From Gorsachius magnificus (taxonomy: Eukaryota > Chordata > Aves > Pelecaniformes > Ardeidae): a DNA stretch of 64,000 bases. Position numbers and translations under genes: made by a program. Where the stretch lies: NCBI GenBank assembly GCA_034008185.1, contig CM067108.1, positions 248,001 through 312,000 on the forward strand, read 5' to 3'. Below, one piece after another: positions 15,839 to 28,353 of the stretch. Each line of letters starts with the position of its first letter. The stretch's first letter is position 1. Below the pieces are notes generated by a model. The model searched no databases. It saw nothing but the letters and a program-made list of their open reading frames with translations, and was not told the DNA's origin.

Positions 15839-18800
15839 TCTCTCGGCGCATTTTTTGACCTCCCAGAGCATCCGCTTTATCCGCAGGAATCCATCTTCTC
15901 CAACCTTAAAATTCAGAGATTTACAAGCAGAAATTCACCCCCCCACCGCCCCTGTTGCCCTTTCAGTTGTGCATGCTGGGGAATTAGAGCCTTAATAATG
16001 ATCTAATTCATATGGAATGACCCAGCGGTGGGTGGAAACGCTGACTCAGCATCCACTTGAGATTTATGGGCGGACCGTTACGTTTCTCCCCCTGAATACA
16101 ACGTGCATTGGCCTCCGGTGGAATAACGAGCCGAAGATGGGGAAAAAAACCCTTTTCCAGCTGAATTTTATCCATTTTGTGCCGGTAATGAAATGGAGGC
16201 AGGGATATCTATAATTTTTTTTAAATTGAGATCTAAATAATTCCCAACAGAATGGGGATCCAAGTCATTTGCCTGTGGAAGATGCTCTCAAGAGGAAACT
16301 TCACTTCTTCCATGCTCTTACCTGATACCTTTTGTAATTACAAGGTGTAAAATGCAATTATAAAGGCAAAGAAATGCCACGGCAGCCTTGGGACTGCTCA
16401 ACGTCACTGCCGTGGCAAAGGGGGGGGTCCCAAACCCTCCCAAAAACAAGCCAGACCCAGGAGTCTTGCCACACCCCACTTACTCCACTCCCAAATCCGC
16501 TGTTTGATTTGCCCATCCCAATCTTTTCCAAAGGGTTTTATTTGTTGCTAATAAAGATAGATACGATACTAACAAAAGAATTTCATGACATTATCGGCCA
16601 CCCTTTGAGGGACCTCCTGGGTTTGGGCTTTTGGACCTTGCACGAGACCCAGCCCAGGTGTCTCGTGCTGTTTCGCAGCCTGCAGGGAGCAGCCTTTCCT
16701 TGATGGAAAGATCCCAGCTTTCCTCAATGCCGAAATTAGGGCGAAGTCCAAGCATTCCCCGTTCCTTCCCTCAAGGCCGTGTCCCACTGCAGAGAGGTGA
16801 AGGCTCCCCAAAGGTCCCCAAATTGTCTTTTCAAGCAGGAAAAGAAAATTTTGCTTTCTTCATCCCTTAGGGTTCGTGCTTTGCGTTGAGCGGGGCGGGA
16901 ATAAAAATCCATGGGTTTAGGGGAACATATAGCGCAAAACATGAGTCCGAAATTTGGGACTTTATAAAGCATCCTGAGATCTACAACAAAACGATGAGGT
17001 TTGGTTCCTGCTCACTGGGACTCAAGTGAATGAGCCAAAATCAGATGAACCATGGCTGTTTGGGCTATTTAGGCTACGTATTGGTGAGCCCTTCCTGCTG
17101 CCGCTGCCACGCTACCCTCGCAGGCCCACCGTCTGCTGCTGGAGTCCCTCCTATCCCCATAGACCCCACTGTGGCCTCAACCGTCAGCAATGCCCTACAA
17201 CTGACCCCTATGATGGAAGAACCCTCAGAGAAGATGGATGAGGATGATGCGCTCATGAAGCGCGGAAAAGAAAATAGGAGGTGACCACAGCTACCGCAAA
17301 AGGAGCTGAACTTAACACCAGCAGGACCAAGGGGGGCCTTTGTTGTCAATAAACGGCTCTACCAGTTGGGTTGGTCAACTTGGACTTCCATAAAATAGAA
17401 AGGATTTTGTCTCCCTGAGCAAGCCACACCAATGTGGGGGGGGAAGGTTATGCGTGGCTCAGCCCGCCATAAAGTATAAAAATTAACCAACAAAATGAAG
17501 CAAAATGAGCTTTGAAGAGAACTCTTCCTCCCTGTTGACTTGGGACACCCAGCGTCATGCTGGTGAGCATCTGGAGACCACTAATGGGGATCATGCCGTC
17601 TCCAAATTAATTACGAATTCCTCGTTTATGGGGGGGGCTGGACCTTTGGAAGCTGCTGTAGTAGTTGTTGAAACTACCAAGGACCAAGGAATTAATTGCA
17701 TGACTGAGGAATTAATTCCGCTGGATGAGCTGGTGACAGGGACAGGGACCAGACGGGACAGGGATGCTTCAGCCTGCGTTCCATCCCTGCACCCCAGCAC
17801 GGGACTCTGCAGCCACACGACAACCCCTCCCCATCCCCCCAAGGTCCTCAGGTCACCCCTGGGGGTCCTGATCCTGAAACGAGCACCCAGAGGATCACAC
17901 CAGGCGTTGCTTCCAGCTCCAGAGAGGAGCTTTTCCTATTCGAAGAGCCAGGGTTCATCCCAGAATCAGCCTTGCAAGCTCCAAAATGCTGCTGGAATCA
18001 CATTTGTCTTGGTTTTTCAAGACCCGTCATCGCTCGCCCACCCCTCAACCCCCATCTAGAAGCTTCTCCTTGGAGGGCTGGATCCTGCTCTCTCTGCTTC
18101 TCGCAGGATTTGGTTTCCCTTGCCTTGTGCCACTCATTGGAGAATCAATTCCCAGCTCTGCGCCGAGCAATCATTAAGCCTCATTAGCCTTAAGCTTCCT
18201 TCTCTTGATTCCTGGTTATTTCCCAGGTAGGAAAATCAACACCTTTGCCTGATGGAGACCCCGCTTTCCCTCTTAGGGTCGATCTCAACGCTGCTCTGCA
18301 TCTCTCGGCTCCGCTGTGGATGAAGCCCATGAGACTCATCCTGGAAGGGCACAAAGGATCAAGAACCGTCCTCAAAACACTGCAGCCTGGAGCGCGAGGC
18401 CATTCCCCCACGTTGCGTCGACTCCCGCGAGACCTCTTCCAGATTTTTTTCTCTCCTGAATGTCTTCAGACCCTTCTTTGAGGCTATACCACCCCGCACT
18501 GGCTTGTCTTGCGAGGTTTTTTTTCCCTCAACCCAAGACCGTTCCAGTGGCACAGCTGCATAATTAACGCGGCTCATGAATAACGAAGCAAGCCTGATGT
18601 TGCACGCATTTTTCATGCTGGTTGTGGGAGAAGCACGGAAGGGGTTGGCTTTGAAATGATTCCTTCGGCCGAGCGGCAGTCGGGGACCGATGGTGGGAGA
18701 TGAAGGCTGCTAACGGCAGCGATGGACCCTACTCTCCCCGGATGCTCATCCTGGAGGAAAAAAATGCTTGGGAAAGGCTGAGCTTGCTGAAAAAAATTTG

Positions 18801-19385
18801 CAGCTGGGCTTGCAAAGGCGATGGTGGGGGTGGGGCCACTGGGGGAGAGACTTCGTTGGGAAAAAAAGCCCACCCAAACTCTGGGGATCTTGCTTGGAGA
18901 CTTTGGTGCATGGGGTGGGTTTTTTGGAGGTGCCTCAGGACACGCTGCCACCCCCTGGCTCCTCTTTCTGCAGCCCCTCTGCCCTCGGGGCAATGCCAGG
19001 GGGTGTTTGTCCCCCCGCCAGCAGCAAGAAGCAACCTGCCCCCTCCCCCCCGCCCTCCCCCGGCAAGCTCTCTGGGTGATGTTGTCCTCCTCATCCTGAC
19101 CCTGAAACGTTCCACCGCTATGGATCATGCCCGCCTGCCTCGGGGATTTCATCGCCAGCATCGGCGGGCGTACGTGATTGACGGGCGGGAGCTGGCTGAT
19201 CTGCAGTTGGGAAGCAAAGCAGAAGGGAACTGTGCCTTCCCCTTCCCTTGATTGCAATTGCAGGGACATCTTCTCCTCTGAGATGTCAAGAGATGTTCTG
19301 GAGAACAGGCCTTGCCTTCCAGCCCCCGCCTTCCAGCCCCCGCCTTCCAGCCCCCTCTCCATTGCCCTTGCCCAGGAACAGGCGC

Positions 19386-19715
19386 TGAGCAGCGTCCGTG
19401 TAGGATGAGGACAGCCCACCCACCTTCTCCTCTGCACCATCCATGTAGAATGAGGACAACACACCCACCTTCTCCGCTGCTCCCCTCCGTGTAGGATGAG
19501 CCCACCCCACCCACCTTCTCCTCTGCTCCATCCATGTAGGATGAGCCCAACCCACCCACCTTCTCCTCTGCTCCATCCATGTAGGATGAGGACAGCCCAC
19601 CCACCTTCTCCTCTGCTCCATCCGTGTAGGATGAGCCCACCCCACCCACCTCTCTGCTGGATGAGGTCATATCCATCCACCTTCTCCTCTGCTCCATCCA
19701 CGTAGGATGAGCCCA
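19386..19715. repeat. 45-bp minisatellite, ~7 copies
   Basis: GTAGGATGAG recurs at 19400, 19445, 19491, 19536 and 19581 and onward, a 45-46 bp period with CCCACCCACCTTCTCC and CTGCTCCATCCA in each unit. Because 45 is a multiple of three, the minus strand reads as a 15-residue repeat (GAEEKVGG with SSYMD), giving long frames at 18613-20078 that I do not regard as coding. Confidence 0.93.
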
Positions 19716-20268
19716 ACCCACCCAGCAGCCCAAACCCCAGGGTGAAGCTGTCCTGCAGATCACTTGTGCCTTGTGCATTTGCATTCTCCTCCCGATAGTT
19801 TTGTGGCGCCTGCCTGCTGTCTGAATGATAATCACGGTGGAAATGAGGCAGGAGGAGGACACGAGGCTGGGCTCAAAGCCGCCGAGAGCATTCATACATT
19901 TTTCATCGCTCCGACGTGCCAAATTAATGCCGCAGACTGACGAACCCGAGCGAGAGGGAGAGAAGTTTGCGTGAGAGACAAACAAGCAAAATGCAGCGAG
20001 AGGGACTGGCCGCTTGCGCGAGACGTCGCTCCTCCGTGCCTCTTCCAAACCAACCTTTGGATGTACGGATGGATCCACGGGTAATGTTTGTGCAGAAAGC
20101 TCGTTAGGAGGCTAATGAGGGGCCCAGGCTTGGAGGGTAAGGCAGAAGCCATTACATGTCCTCCCTGGGTTGTGTGTGGGGGTGTTTTGAGGCAAAACCA
20201 GGAGAGCTCCTGTGCAGCCTCTGGACTTTTCCCCACCTTTCATCAAAAATCTCCTTTTTTTTTCCCCC

Positions 20269-20452
20269 AGAATCATAGAATCACGGAGTCGTTAAGGTTG
20301 GAAAAGACCTTTAATATCACCAAGTCCAACCCTTCCCCTACCCCTGCCATCCCACCACCAAACCCTGGCCCTCAGCACCGCCTCTGCCCGGCTTTTAAAT
20401 CCCCCCCAGGGATGGGGACTTGACCCCTTCCCTGGGCAGCCCCTTCCAGCAT
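20269..20452 (-). mobile_element. CR1 LINE 3' end, 5'-truncated
   Basis: Starts with the reverse complement of the CR1 octamer tail (AGAATCATAGAATCAC), then GTTGGAAAAGACC and the CCACCAAACCCTGGCCCTC block typical of one bird CR1 subfamily. It abuts a plus-strand CR1 with no host DNA between. Confidence 0.9.
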
Positions 20453-21032
20453 CGAGGGAGGGGATTGTGCCCTTCTGCTCTGCTCTGGGGAGACCTCCCC
20501 TGGAGCCCTGCATCCAGCTCTGGAGCCCTCAGCACAAGGAGGACATGGACCTGTTGGAGCGGGGCCGGAGGAGGGCTACTAAAATGCTCCGAGGGGCTAC
20601 TAAAATGACCCAAGGGCTGGACCCCCTCTGCTGTGAGGCCAGGCTGGGAGAGTTAGGGATGTTCAGCCTGGAGAGGAGAAGGCTGCGGGGAGACCTGATT
20701 GTGGCCATTCAGTGCTGAAAGGGGGCCTGGAGGGAAGATGGGGACAATCTTTAGTAGGGCCAGCTGTGACAGGCCAAGCGGTGATGGCTTTAAACTAAAG
20801 GAGGGGAAATTTAGACTGGCTATAGGGAAGAAATTCTTTACGCTGAGGGTGGTGAAACCCTGGCAGGGGTTGCCCAGAGAGGGGGTGGAGGCCCCATCCC
20901 TGGGAACATTCCAGGCCAGGTTGGACAGGGCTGTGAGCAACCTGATGTGGTTCAAGGTGTCCCTGCTTCTGCAGGGGGGTTGGGCTGGGGACCTCTAGGG
21001 GTCCCTTCCCACCCAAAACATTCTATGATTCT
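20453..21032 (+). mobile_element. CR1 LINE 3' end, 5'-truncated
   Basis: Begins in the CR1 ORF2 tail (TTGTGCCC, then GGGGAGACCTCCCCTGGAGC), carries the landmarks GACATGGACCTGTTGGAGCG and TTCAGCCTGGAGAGGAGAAG, and ends CAAAACATTCTATGATTCTA. It is a different subfamily from the abutting minus-strand copy. Confidence 0.93.
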
Positions 21033-24000
21033 AGAAGCGTCCTTGCCCGCTACTTTGACCCTTGCATAAGCAAACAGCAGCCAGAGCCGCGCTTGATTAA
21101 ATAGGCAAAGCATCACATTTTTCTCGTCGCTCGCCTCTCCTCCGCCGACTGAACCGAAAGGGCTCTGCAGAGCTACGAGTGCCCTCCGCGCCTCTTGAGC
21201 AGCCAGAGAACAGGGTTTGCTACGGGGAGGGAGGCAGAGAAAGGAAAAGCGACGGTGCAGCTCTCTCTTAATGAGGCGCGAAGAAATAAATAAATAAATG
21301 AAATCGGTGAGAGCTCTGGGCTGCTTCGCAAAAGCCTCGCTGGGATTTTTGAAGGGGGTCGTGGGCACAACCCACACGCGGCCGTTTCAACCCAACCGCG
21401 CCGGCACCGGCAGCTTTCAAGTGCCATCGCATTTCTGATTCGCTTTGAACTGTCGCTTCCCCTCGGAGATGAATTCCCTGAAAAATGTGGCTCGACTCTG
21501 GCAGATTCCTGCGCGCAGCCGTGAAGCAGCTGCTGGGCATCATCGGAAGAAGAGCTGCGGTTCACCACGCCGTAGAAGACGTGGATGGAGATTTCCTCGC
21601 ACCATGACTTTGTGCGCTGCAAAGCAGCTGCAACCCCCCCCCCCGCCCAAATTCCATTCAGACCTTTTATCTAGCATGAGTTTCCCGTCCCCAGCCATCA
21701 GAAGAGCACACAAGGGTGGAAAAGTCACCGGCAGGGTTGCACCACCCTCCCCCAAAGCGTCCGCTCTATCTCCCGGCAGAGCAAGCCAAGCCATGAATGC
21801 CTTTTTGGCCGCCAGCCGCTGTCACGCAACAACCAGCCATGGGTGTTTTGCTCCCCCAAACCCTTTGCAAAAGCCCTTTTCCCTCCGGCAACACCGGGCC
21901 TTGCCTCCCACAGGCACGATGAAGCCCAAACCAATGAGTTCAGGTGGACCAAGTTGAATATCAGCGATGGCTTCCAAGATATCCTTCACATGCCACCGGA
22001 GGGTCTTCTTTTCCCCGTCCAAAGGAAGAGCTGAGAAGCAGCGTGATGGAGCTGGGGGTCAAAGGCACGGCCAGGAGAGCCTCTGCCTTTGGTTTTGCCG
22101 TAGGGTTGGGTGCTCGGTGACAAAATGCAAAGAGCTCTTGAAAGCCTATAGAAAAGCACATGGCCTCCTGCACCTTCCCGCTTTGGGGAAGGGCAGCAAA
22201 AGTTTCTTGGTCTTGGAAATAATTCTAATTATTAATTAATCAGGGGGGATTTTTCCTCCCCTTTTTCCTGGATTCAGGGCTAAAGTCTGCCAAACTCTGC
22301 AGGGCACGGACCGTTTGCTTTGCTCCATGGCCTCTCAGGTGTTTGCAGACGCAGACGCGTGGCTCATTGACCCCCCCCTCCAACGTTTCTATGGCTTTGC
22401 AAGCGCCTTCCCTCCCGCTTCGCTCCCAGCCTGTACCGTTCTGTGGCATCATGCCGTGCTTTCCGTGGCCTTGCAGCTGCAGGATCGATTCGATACGCAA
22501 GCCAGGCTGAGATATCCACCAAATTCGCCCCGTGGATGCTTCTCCAGCAGTGTTGTTGGAGGTTGATAGAGGTCCACTGAGGCAGGTAAGAAAGCTGGGA
22601 TTTCACTTCACTTTCCTTCCACCATTACTTCTCCTCGGTGGATGCTTCAGGAGGCCGCAAGAGACAGAGCTCAAAGCAAAGCGAGGGAAATGAAACTGGT
22701 GGCTGGAGGGGCCGAGTCACCTCCTGGGCTTCCCAAAATGGAGAAGCTCGCGATGTCTCCTTGCAAAGCCACCATCCCAGCTGAATAAGTCAGGACGAGC
22801 TCCCCGCAGTGCGGAACGCAAATGAAGCGCGACGCTTTCGCTAAGAAAAACCCCTTTGTTAGGTCCCAGCTACTTCCCGAAGAATGAAAGTGCAATTAGA
22901 AACCAACGTGGGGCAAACACCCATGATGGCAGCACCCATGGGCAAAGCCTCCGCGGGGATAGATGAGCAAGATTCCTCCTGGCAGACGTGAATCCGTGGG
23001 TATTTGCCGCGGTCTCGCAGGGAGCGAGATGCTTGGCAAAGCCTAGAGCAGACAGACCATGACGCACCGAGGTGCGTCCTTGGGGTAGAGCTTCATCCTT
23101 CCACAAAGCTCTGGAGCACGTCGGTGGTTTATGTGTTAGGGCCAAGCAGGCTACGAAGGGGAAACGCAGCTCTGCTGACGTGGGAGAAAGCAGGAGGAGA
23201 GCAAGAGATGCCAAGCACATGGAACAAAGACGTGAGGATATAGTTTTTTAGCTAACAAGTATGTGAAATTGTGGGGTTTTTAGGTAAGAGCAGCCATCCA
23301 AGTGACCCTATGGTCTTCCACAACCCATGGAGACTGGGGATGGTTCTCCAGGACCGTTGCTTTCTGCCACCGATTTACTCGTACCCAGCTCCAATCCCTC
23401 TTTGCCTACAGTCAGGATGCTAATGGGAGAAAAAATCGTATTAAAAATGAAAAGAATTAATCCTGATAGATTATCCTACCATAAATATGTCTTCATCCGA
23501 TCTCCCTGTCCCCTTGGTAAAGGAATGGGATTTGATCAAGGCAGCACACGCAGAATGACAAGGCCGGGCGTCATGATTGAGCGCAGCAGCCGTTTTGCAA
23601 GCCAACATCTAAAGCTTCCAAATTCAGCCCTCGCTCAAAGGCTCGCATGGATCTAAGGCTGGATTGAGCCCATATGTGTGAAAGCCGAGGCAACGTGGCC
23701 AAGAGGGGATGACCCCACCAGTTCCTGTTTGGAAAAGTGTGGAATAAGCAAGAGAAACGGCAAATCTGGAAGACAGGTGAAGACCACAGGCAAAAAAAAA
23801 ATGGGGTGGATGTGTACAGCCAGGATGGACCTTCACCGACTCGCTCCAAGAGGTTACGCATTTTTTATTTGATTTTATTTTTAAATGCAAGTTTTCGGGG
23901 TTAATCACCTATTATCAGACTCCTTGTCCTTAACGAGGCTATTTAAAATGCATGGGAAGGGGAGATGAGTCCTTCCATTCTCAGAGACCATCCTTCATCA

Positions 24001-24040
24001 GGAAGAGGGATGGATCAGCGAGCGCGTGCTGGATTTCGGG
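21033..24040. other. Unique intergenic DNA
   Basis: No gene or interspersed repeat is recognised. Short frames are present but have no splice context or family resemblance. Confidence 0.55.
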
Positions 24041-24142
24041 ACAGGGTTTGGTGGTGGGATGGCAGGGTTAGGGGAACGGTTGGGCTCGATGATCTTAAAA
24101 GGATTTTCCAACCCAAACAATTCCATGATTCCATGATTCTGT
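24041..24142 (+). mobile_element. CR1 LINE, terminal ~100 bp
   Basis: AGGGTTTGGTGGTGGGATGG followed by a diverged GATCTTAAAAGG and the tail CCATGATTCCATGATTCTG. Heavily 5'-truncated. Confidence 0.88.
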
Positions 24143-24586
24143 CTTTTTTTTTAAACAGCTCTGTGGCTTTGATGCTCTGCCCCTGTCATCTCATAAGCAG
24201 AGAGAAGATATGGAAGGGGATGAAGAGAGTTTGTGGGAGATGGGGGGTGTAGGCTTTTACAGTTGTCGTGTCCCCCCCCCCCAAACTATTTAGCAAGGGA
24301 AGGACATCAAAATCAGAACATTTCATTGACTTGACAAAAAGGGAGCATAATCCTGAGAACGGTGCTTTTAAAATCCAGGGCTGTCTGGTTTCATTAGCTT
24401 TGCCCAGATGCTAATGAGGCATGGGAGGAGGGGAAGGGCCGTAGCCTGCGGACTCATCTACACCGGTCATCAGCTCTTCCATATAGGGCTCCTGGGCTTG
24501 GGCCCGAGCACCCTTTTGGTCAAACAAAACATTGCACAACAGCGTTATTGAGATTATTCCTCTTTTTCAGATACTCAGCCAGTGCC
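24143..24586. other. Unique intergenic DNA
   Basis: About 440 bases with a short C run at 24273-24282; nothing else recognised. Confidence 0.5.
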
Positions 24587-24918
24587 AAGCAGCCAGGAAC
24601 CACGCCTCCATCCCATCAGGTTCAGCATCCCAAACCTTGACCTCCCGGGGAACCGTGCCTCCGTCCCACCAGGTTCAGCATCCCAAACCTTGACCTCCCG
24701 GGGAACCGTGCCTCCTTCCCACCAGGTTCAGCATCCCAAACCTTGACCTCCCGGGGAACCGTGCCTCTGTCCCACCAGGTTCAGCATCCCAAACCTTGAC
24801 CTCCCGGGGAACCGTGCCTCTGTCCCACCAGGTTCAGCATCCCAGACCTTGACCTCCCGGGGAACCGTGCCTCTGTCCCACCAGGTTCAGCATCCCAGAC
24901 CTTGACCTCCCAGGGAAC
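24587..24918. repeat. 53-bp minisatellite, ~6 near-identical copies
   Basis: TTCAGCATCCC starts at 24621, 24674, 24727, 24780, 24833 and 24886, an exact 53-bp period. Copies differ by only a few substitutions (for example CCAAACC to CCAGACC in the last two), indicating recent expansion. Confidence 0.96.
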
Positions 24919-27074
24919 TCCAAGACTTGAGCGTTGCAGCTTTCTACTAAAATAACCTGTTAAATGGGATTTTCTTTCTGCTGCTAATTGTTTCTGGGAT
25001 GCTGCTTATTCTTCCATATGAAAAATCAGGTAGCGTGGAGCCAACGGGAGCTTTGCAAAAGCCAGGAGGAACTTCTCAGCCCCCAAGCTGTTGGCTGCCA
25101 CTGGTCTTTTTGCTGAGCAGGACATAAATCTCTTTCTCCTAAGCAGAATTAAGCTCAGGGCAGGGCTCCTGCCTTCCCATCCAGCATCCTTTCAACTCGG
25201 AATAACTCCCGGGTTGCTCTTCAAGCTGTTGTGAAACCATCACCTTCCACCCAAGTTAACAGAGCTGGGCTTAATTCCTGCCCCTGCCAAAGATCAAGCC
25301 TTCAGTTGACCGATGCAGAGGCTATGTGTGGATCAAACAGCAAATTTATTTTGTTTGGGGGGATTTTTTTTAGTTTTAGGGTTGGTTTTTTTTTCATTTG
25401 CAGCCTTGCTGGAGGCCTCCTGGAAGCATAACCCCCAGGCGCCATGGATTCGAGATAATTAACGCTAAAATGGTGGCTCTTCGCTAAGCGCGGGAGCGCC
25501 TTGTGCGTAATTAAGCTGGGAATAATAAAAGCTGGCGGGAGGAAGATAAAACAACCCTCCCCGTCATTTTTATTTGCACGTCGTCCCCACGCACCACGGG
25601 GAGTTCAAGCGGTGGAGAAGGAATTAGGGGCGTTCGGTGATGGCTTGTGGCGCCGGTGAGACCAGCTTGGTTTAGTTGAAGCCACCCTGGTTCCCTACGT
25701 GGACAGAAGACGCTGATGGGATGGGGCGGGGGGTGAACATCACCCACAAATCACCTGGAAGTGGGGGGGGAAAAAAAGGGGAGTGAGGGGAGGAACTTTT
25801 TTAATGCCCATCTTGCTCTGTGCTTTAGAGGGAGGAAACTGCTATTGAGGAGCTGGAACGGCCGCAAATTGCGAATTTGCAGGGGTTCTGGCAGTGTTTA
25901 AAAGATTGATGTGGACACAGCGATGACGCCAACTACGAGGAGAGGGCACCTCCCGCCCTCCTGCCCCACTTCCACAGCTGCACGTCCTCCATGCACGAGG
26001 AAGGAATTGTTCCCAATGTCCAACCTAAATGGTACTGGTACCTAATGGTACTGGTTTTCCGGAAAGAAGTGGGGCGGGATGGGAAATTGGGTTGGGTTGG
26101 GCTTTTAAAGAAAAATTAAAGGAATTTAGGTATACCGAAGGGTGGAGGAGGGGAAAATGGGCTTCAAGCCCAGAAGGAATCGGCTGCTGGATGCAAATGC
26201 TGATTTTCCCGCTTTTAAACACTTAATTAGCTGTAAATTTTAACGTTTTACTGACAGCACCCTCCAGACGCCATTGGTTTTATTTTTTTCTTTTTGTGGT
26301 TTTTTTTTTTTTGGTTTTGGGGTTTTTTTGTCCTCGGTTGCTTGGGTTTTGTTTTTCTTTTTCCTTTTTTTTTTCCCCGAAAGCCTTCCCGCCATAGACA
26401 TTTCCCCCCCTCCTCTCCCACCCTGGGCAATTTGCACCAGTTTTGCTTTTTTTTTACCTTTCTTTGCCTTTGAGGTTTAGCGCCAGCCACAATTCTGTGA
26501 GCTCATAACCCGACTTGTTACAACTGGGTTAGAAAACTTGGTTTATAAACTGAATGATCCAGAAAACTTAGGGCTTGGTGAGAAGGGGGCAGCTGTAACG
26601 TTGAATAAAAAAATGGAAATTCACTTGCGGAGGGGAAGGTAGCACCAGGGGAGGAGATTTTAAATGCAATTCCCACCATGCGGAACCTTCAACTCTCAAA
26701 AAAATAAAGCAAAAAACCCACACCAACCAGCCCCCTAATGCACCGTGCTCTTGACGCTGCTCGTGCTCACTTTCCCCTCGTTTTCACCCCGGAATGCGTT
26801 TCTGGCGGCGATGACCAAGTTCAACGCGTGCGGCAGACGCGATTAAATTCAAGCTACTGCAAGGGGAAGGAGAGTCTGAAATAAGATGACACAGACAATT
26901 CCATCAAAATTTCCCTTCTTATTGCGGCAGTGCTTGACGGACAGCTGGGAGAGCGGCTTAATTACAGCTTCAAACCTGTGCAGAATCAGACGTTCACCAT
27001 CCCGCCCCCGTTATTGACTTTGATTTCAGATGGAACGAGTGATAAAAGAGATACTGCAGGTTGCCGAGGGGTCA
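24919..27074. other. Unique AT-rich intergenic DNA
   Basis: Includes T-rich low-complexity tracts at about 26278-26382. No gene or interspersed repeat is recognised. Confidence 0.5.
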
Positions 27075-27845
27075 GAGCGGACCATCCACAAGTTCCTGAT
27101 GACACCCAACTGGGAGGAGTGGCTGATCCACCAGGAGGCTGCGCTGCCATCCAGCAGGACCTGGGCAGGCTGGAGAGTGGGGGAGAGGAACCGATGGATT
27201 CACCAAGGGCCAGTGTCGGGTGCTGCCCCTGGGGAGGTTGAACCCCTGCCGGGGGGTGGGGAGACAAGGTGGCCATGAGCCAGCAGGGTGCCCTGGTGGC
27301 CAAGAAGGCCAAGGGCATCCCGGGGCGCATCAGGAGGAGCGTGGCCAGCAGGGCAAGGGAGGTTCTCCTCCCCCTCTGCTCTGCCCTGGGGAGACCCCAC
27401 CTGGAGCTCTGCGTCCAGTTCTGGGCTCCCCAGTTCAAGAAGAATGAGGAGCTACTGGAGAGAGTCCAGAGGAGGGCAACTGGGGGGACTGGCATCTCCC
27501 CTAGGAGGAAAGGCTGAGGGAGCTGGGCTTGTTCAGCCTGGAGAAGAGAAGGCTGAGAGGGGATCTCATCAACACCTACAAATATCTTAAGGGTGGGGGT
27601 CACCAGGATGGAGCCAGACTCTTCCCAGTGGTGCCCAGCGCCAGGACAAGGGGCCATGGGCACCCACTGAAGCAGAAGAGGTTCCAGTTGAACATGAGGA
27701 AGAACTTCTTGACTTGGAGGGTGCCCGAGCCCTGGCATGACAAGGTGGCCATGAGCCAGCAGGGTGCCCTGGTGGCCAAGAAAGCCAATGGCATCCTGTG
27801 GCACATCAAGAGGAGCATGGCCAGCAGGGTGAGGGAGGTTATCCC
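27075..27845 (+). mobile_element. CR1 LINE fragment with RT remnant and internal duplication
   Basis: Starts in the reverse-transcriptase region (a frame reading DDTQLGGVADPPGGCAAIQ) and continues through the ORF2 tail to GACTTGGAGGGTGCCCGAGC. At about 27738 it jumps back and repeats the segment seen at 27268-27370 (GACAAGGTGGCCATGAGCCA). The element lacks its normal 3' octamer tail. Confidence 0.88.
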
Positions 27846-28353
27846 TGAGATACCACCTGTGTAATGCCCTGCTCCAAGATGCGAGTCCCCCCTCCTTGTA
27901 GCAAGAGGAACATTTGTGAAGTGTTGTCACCATGGCTTGTTAAGGGAAAACCCAACCACATGCAATTACGACTGGCGGTGAAGATCTGAAGTCAACCCAA
28001 CCAGGAAAAGCTTCTCCAAAAGGTTTGTTCCTCCCCTAAAAAAAGCTTTAAGAAGGAAAAATCCTATTGATGTGTCACTTCTGAGGGAGGGGGCGGGGGG
28101 AGGATCAACAATGGCTGCCCAAGAAATGTGAAAGATCATTCTAGCTTGTTAAAAATACTGCGAGCATTTACCGTCTCAGCAGGTGTGATTTTGGAGTAGG
28201 GCACGTGCAAAGCGAAAGGCAATATGATGTTCTCAAATTTCACATCGAGGCATTTTTTTTTTTGGCCATTAGATTCTCATGCAGGCATGAGCTACAACTC
28301 TGAGCTGGGGCGGGGGGGGGAAGAAACAGTTTGGGAAAAAAACAAGGGAATTT
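27846..28353. other. Unique intergenic DNA
   Basis: About 500 bases with no recognised feature. Confidence 0.5.

Larger units (their letters stand above)
14843..20268. other. Intergenic DNA, no convincing gene
   Basis: Mostly unique sequence of moderate GC with AT-rich patches. It starts with four short TAATTA-containing repeats at 14948-15000 and holds the minisatellites listed separately. One weak terminal-exon candidate (17124-17284) is discussed under findings. No interspersed repeat is recognised in it. Confidence 0.6.

Noticed and set aside
18613..20078. Minus-strand frames of 309 and 367 codons with a 15-residue repeat (GAEEKVGG with SSYMD)
   Set aside because: The repeat part is a 45-bp minisatellite whose period is divisible by three, and the same repeat is open in two minus-strand frames. 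The flanking parts show no recognisable domain.
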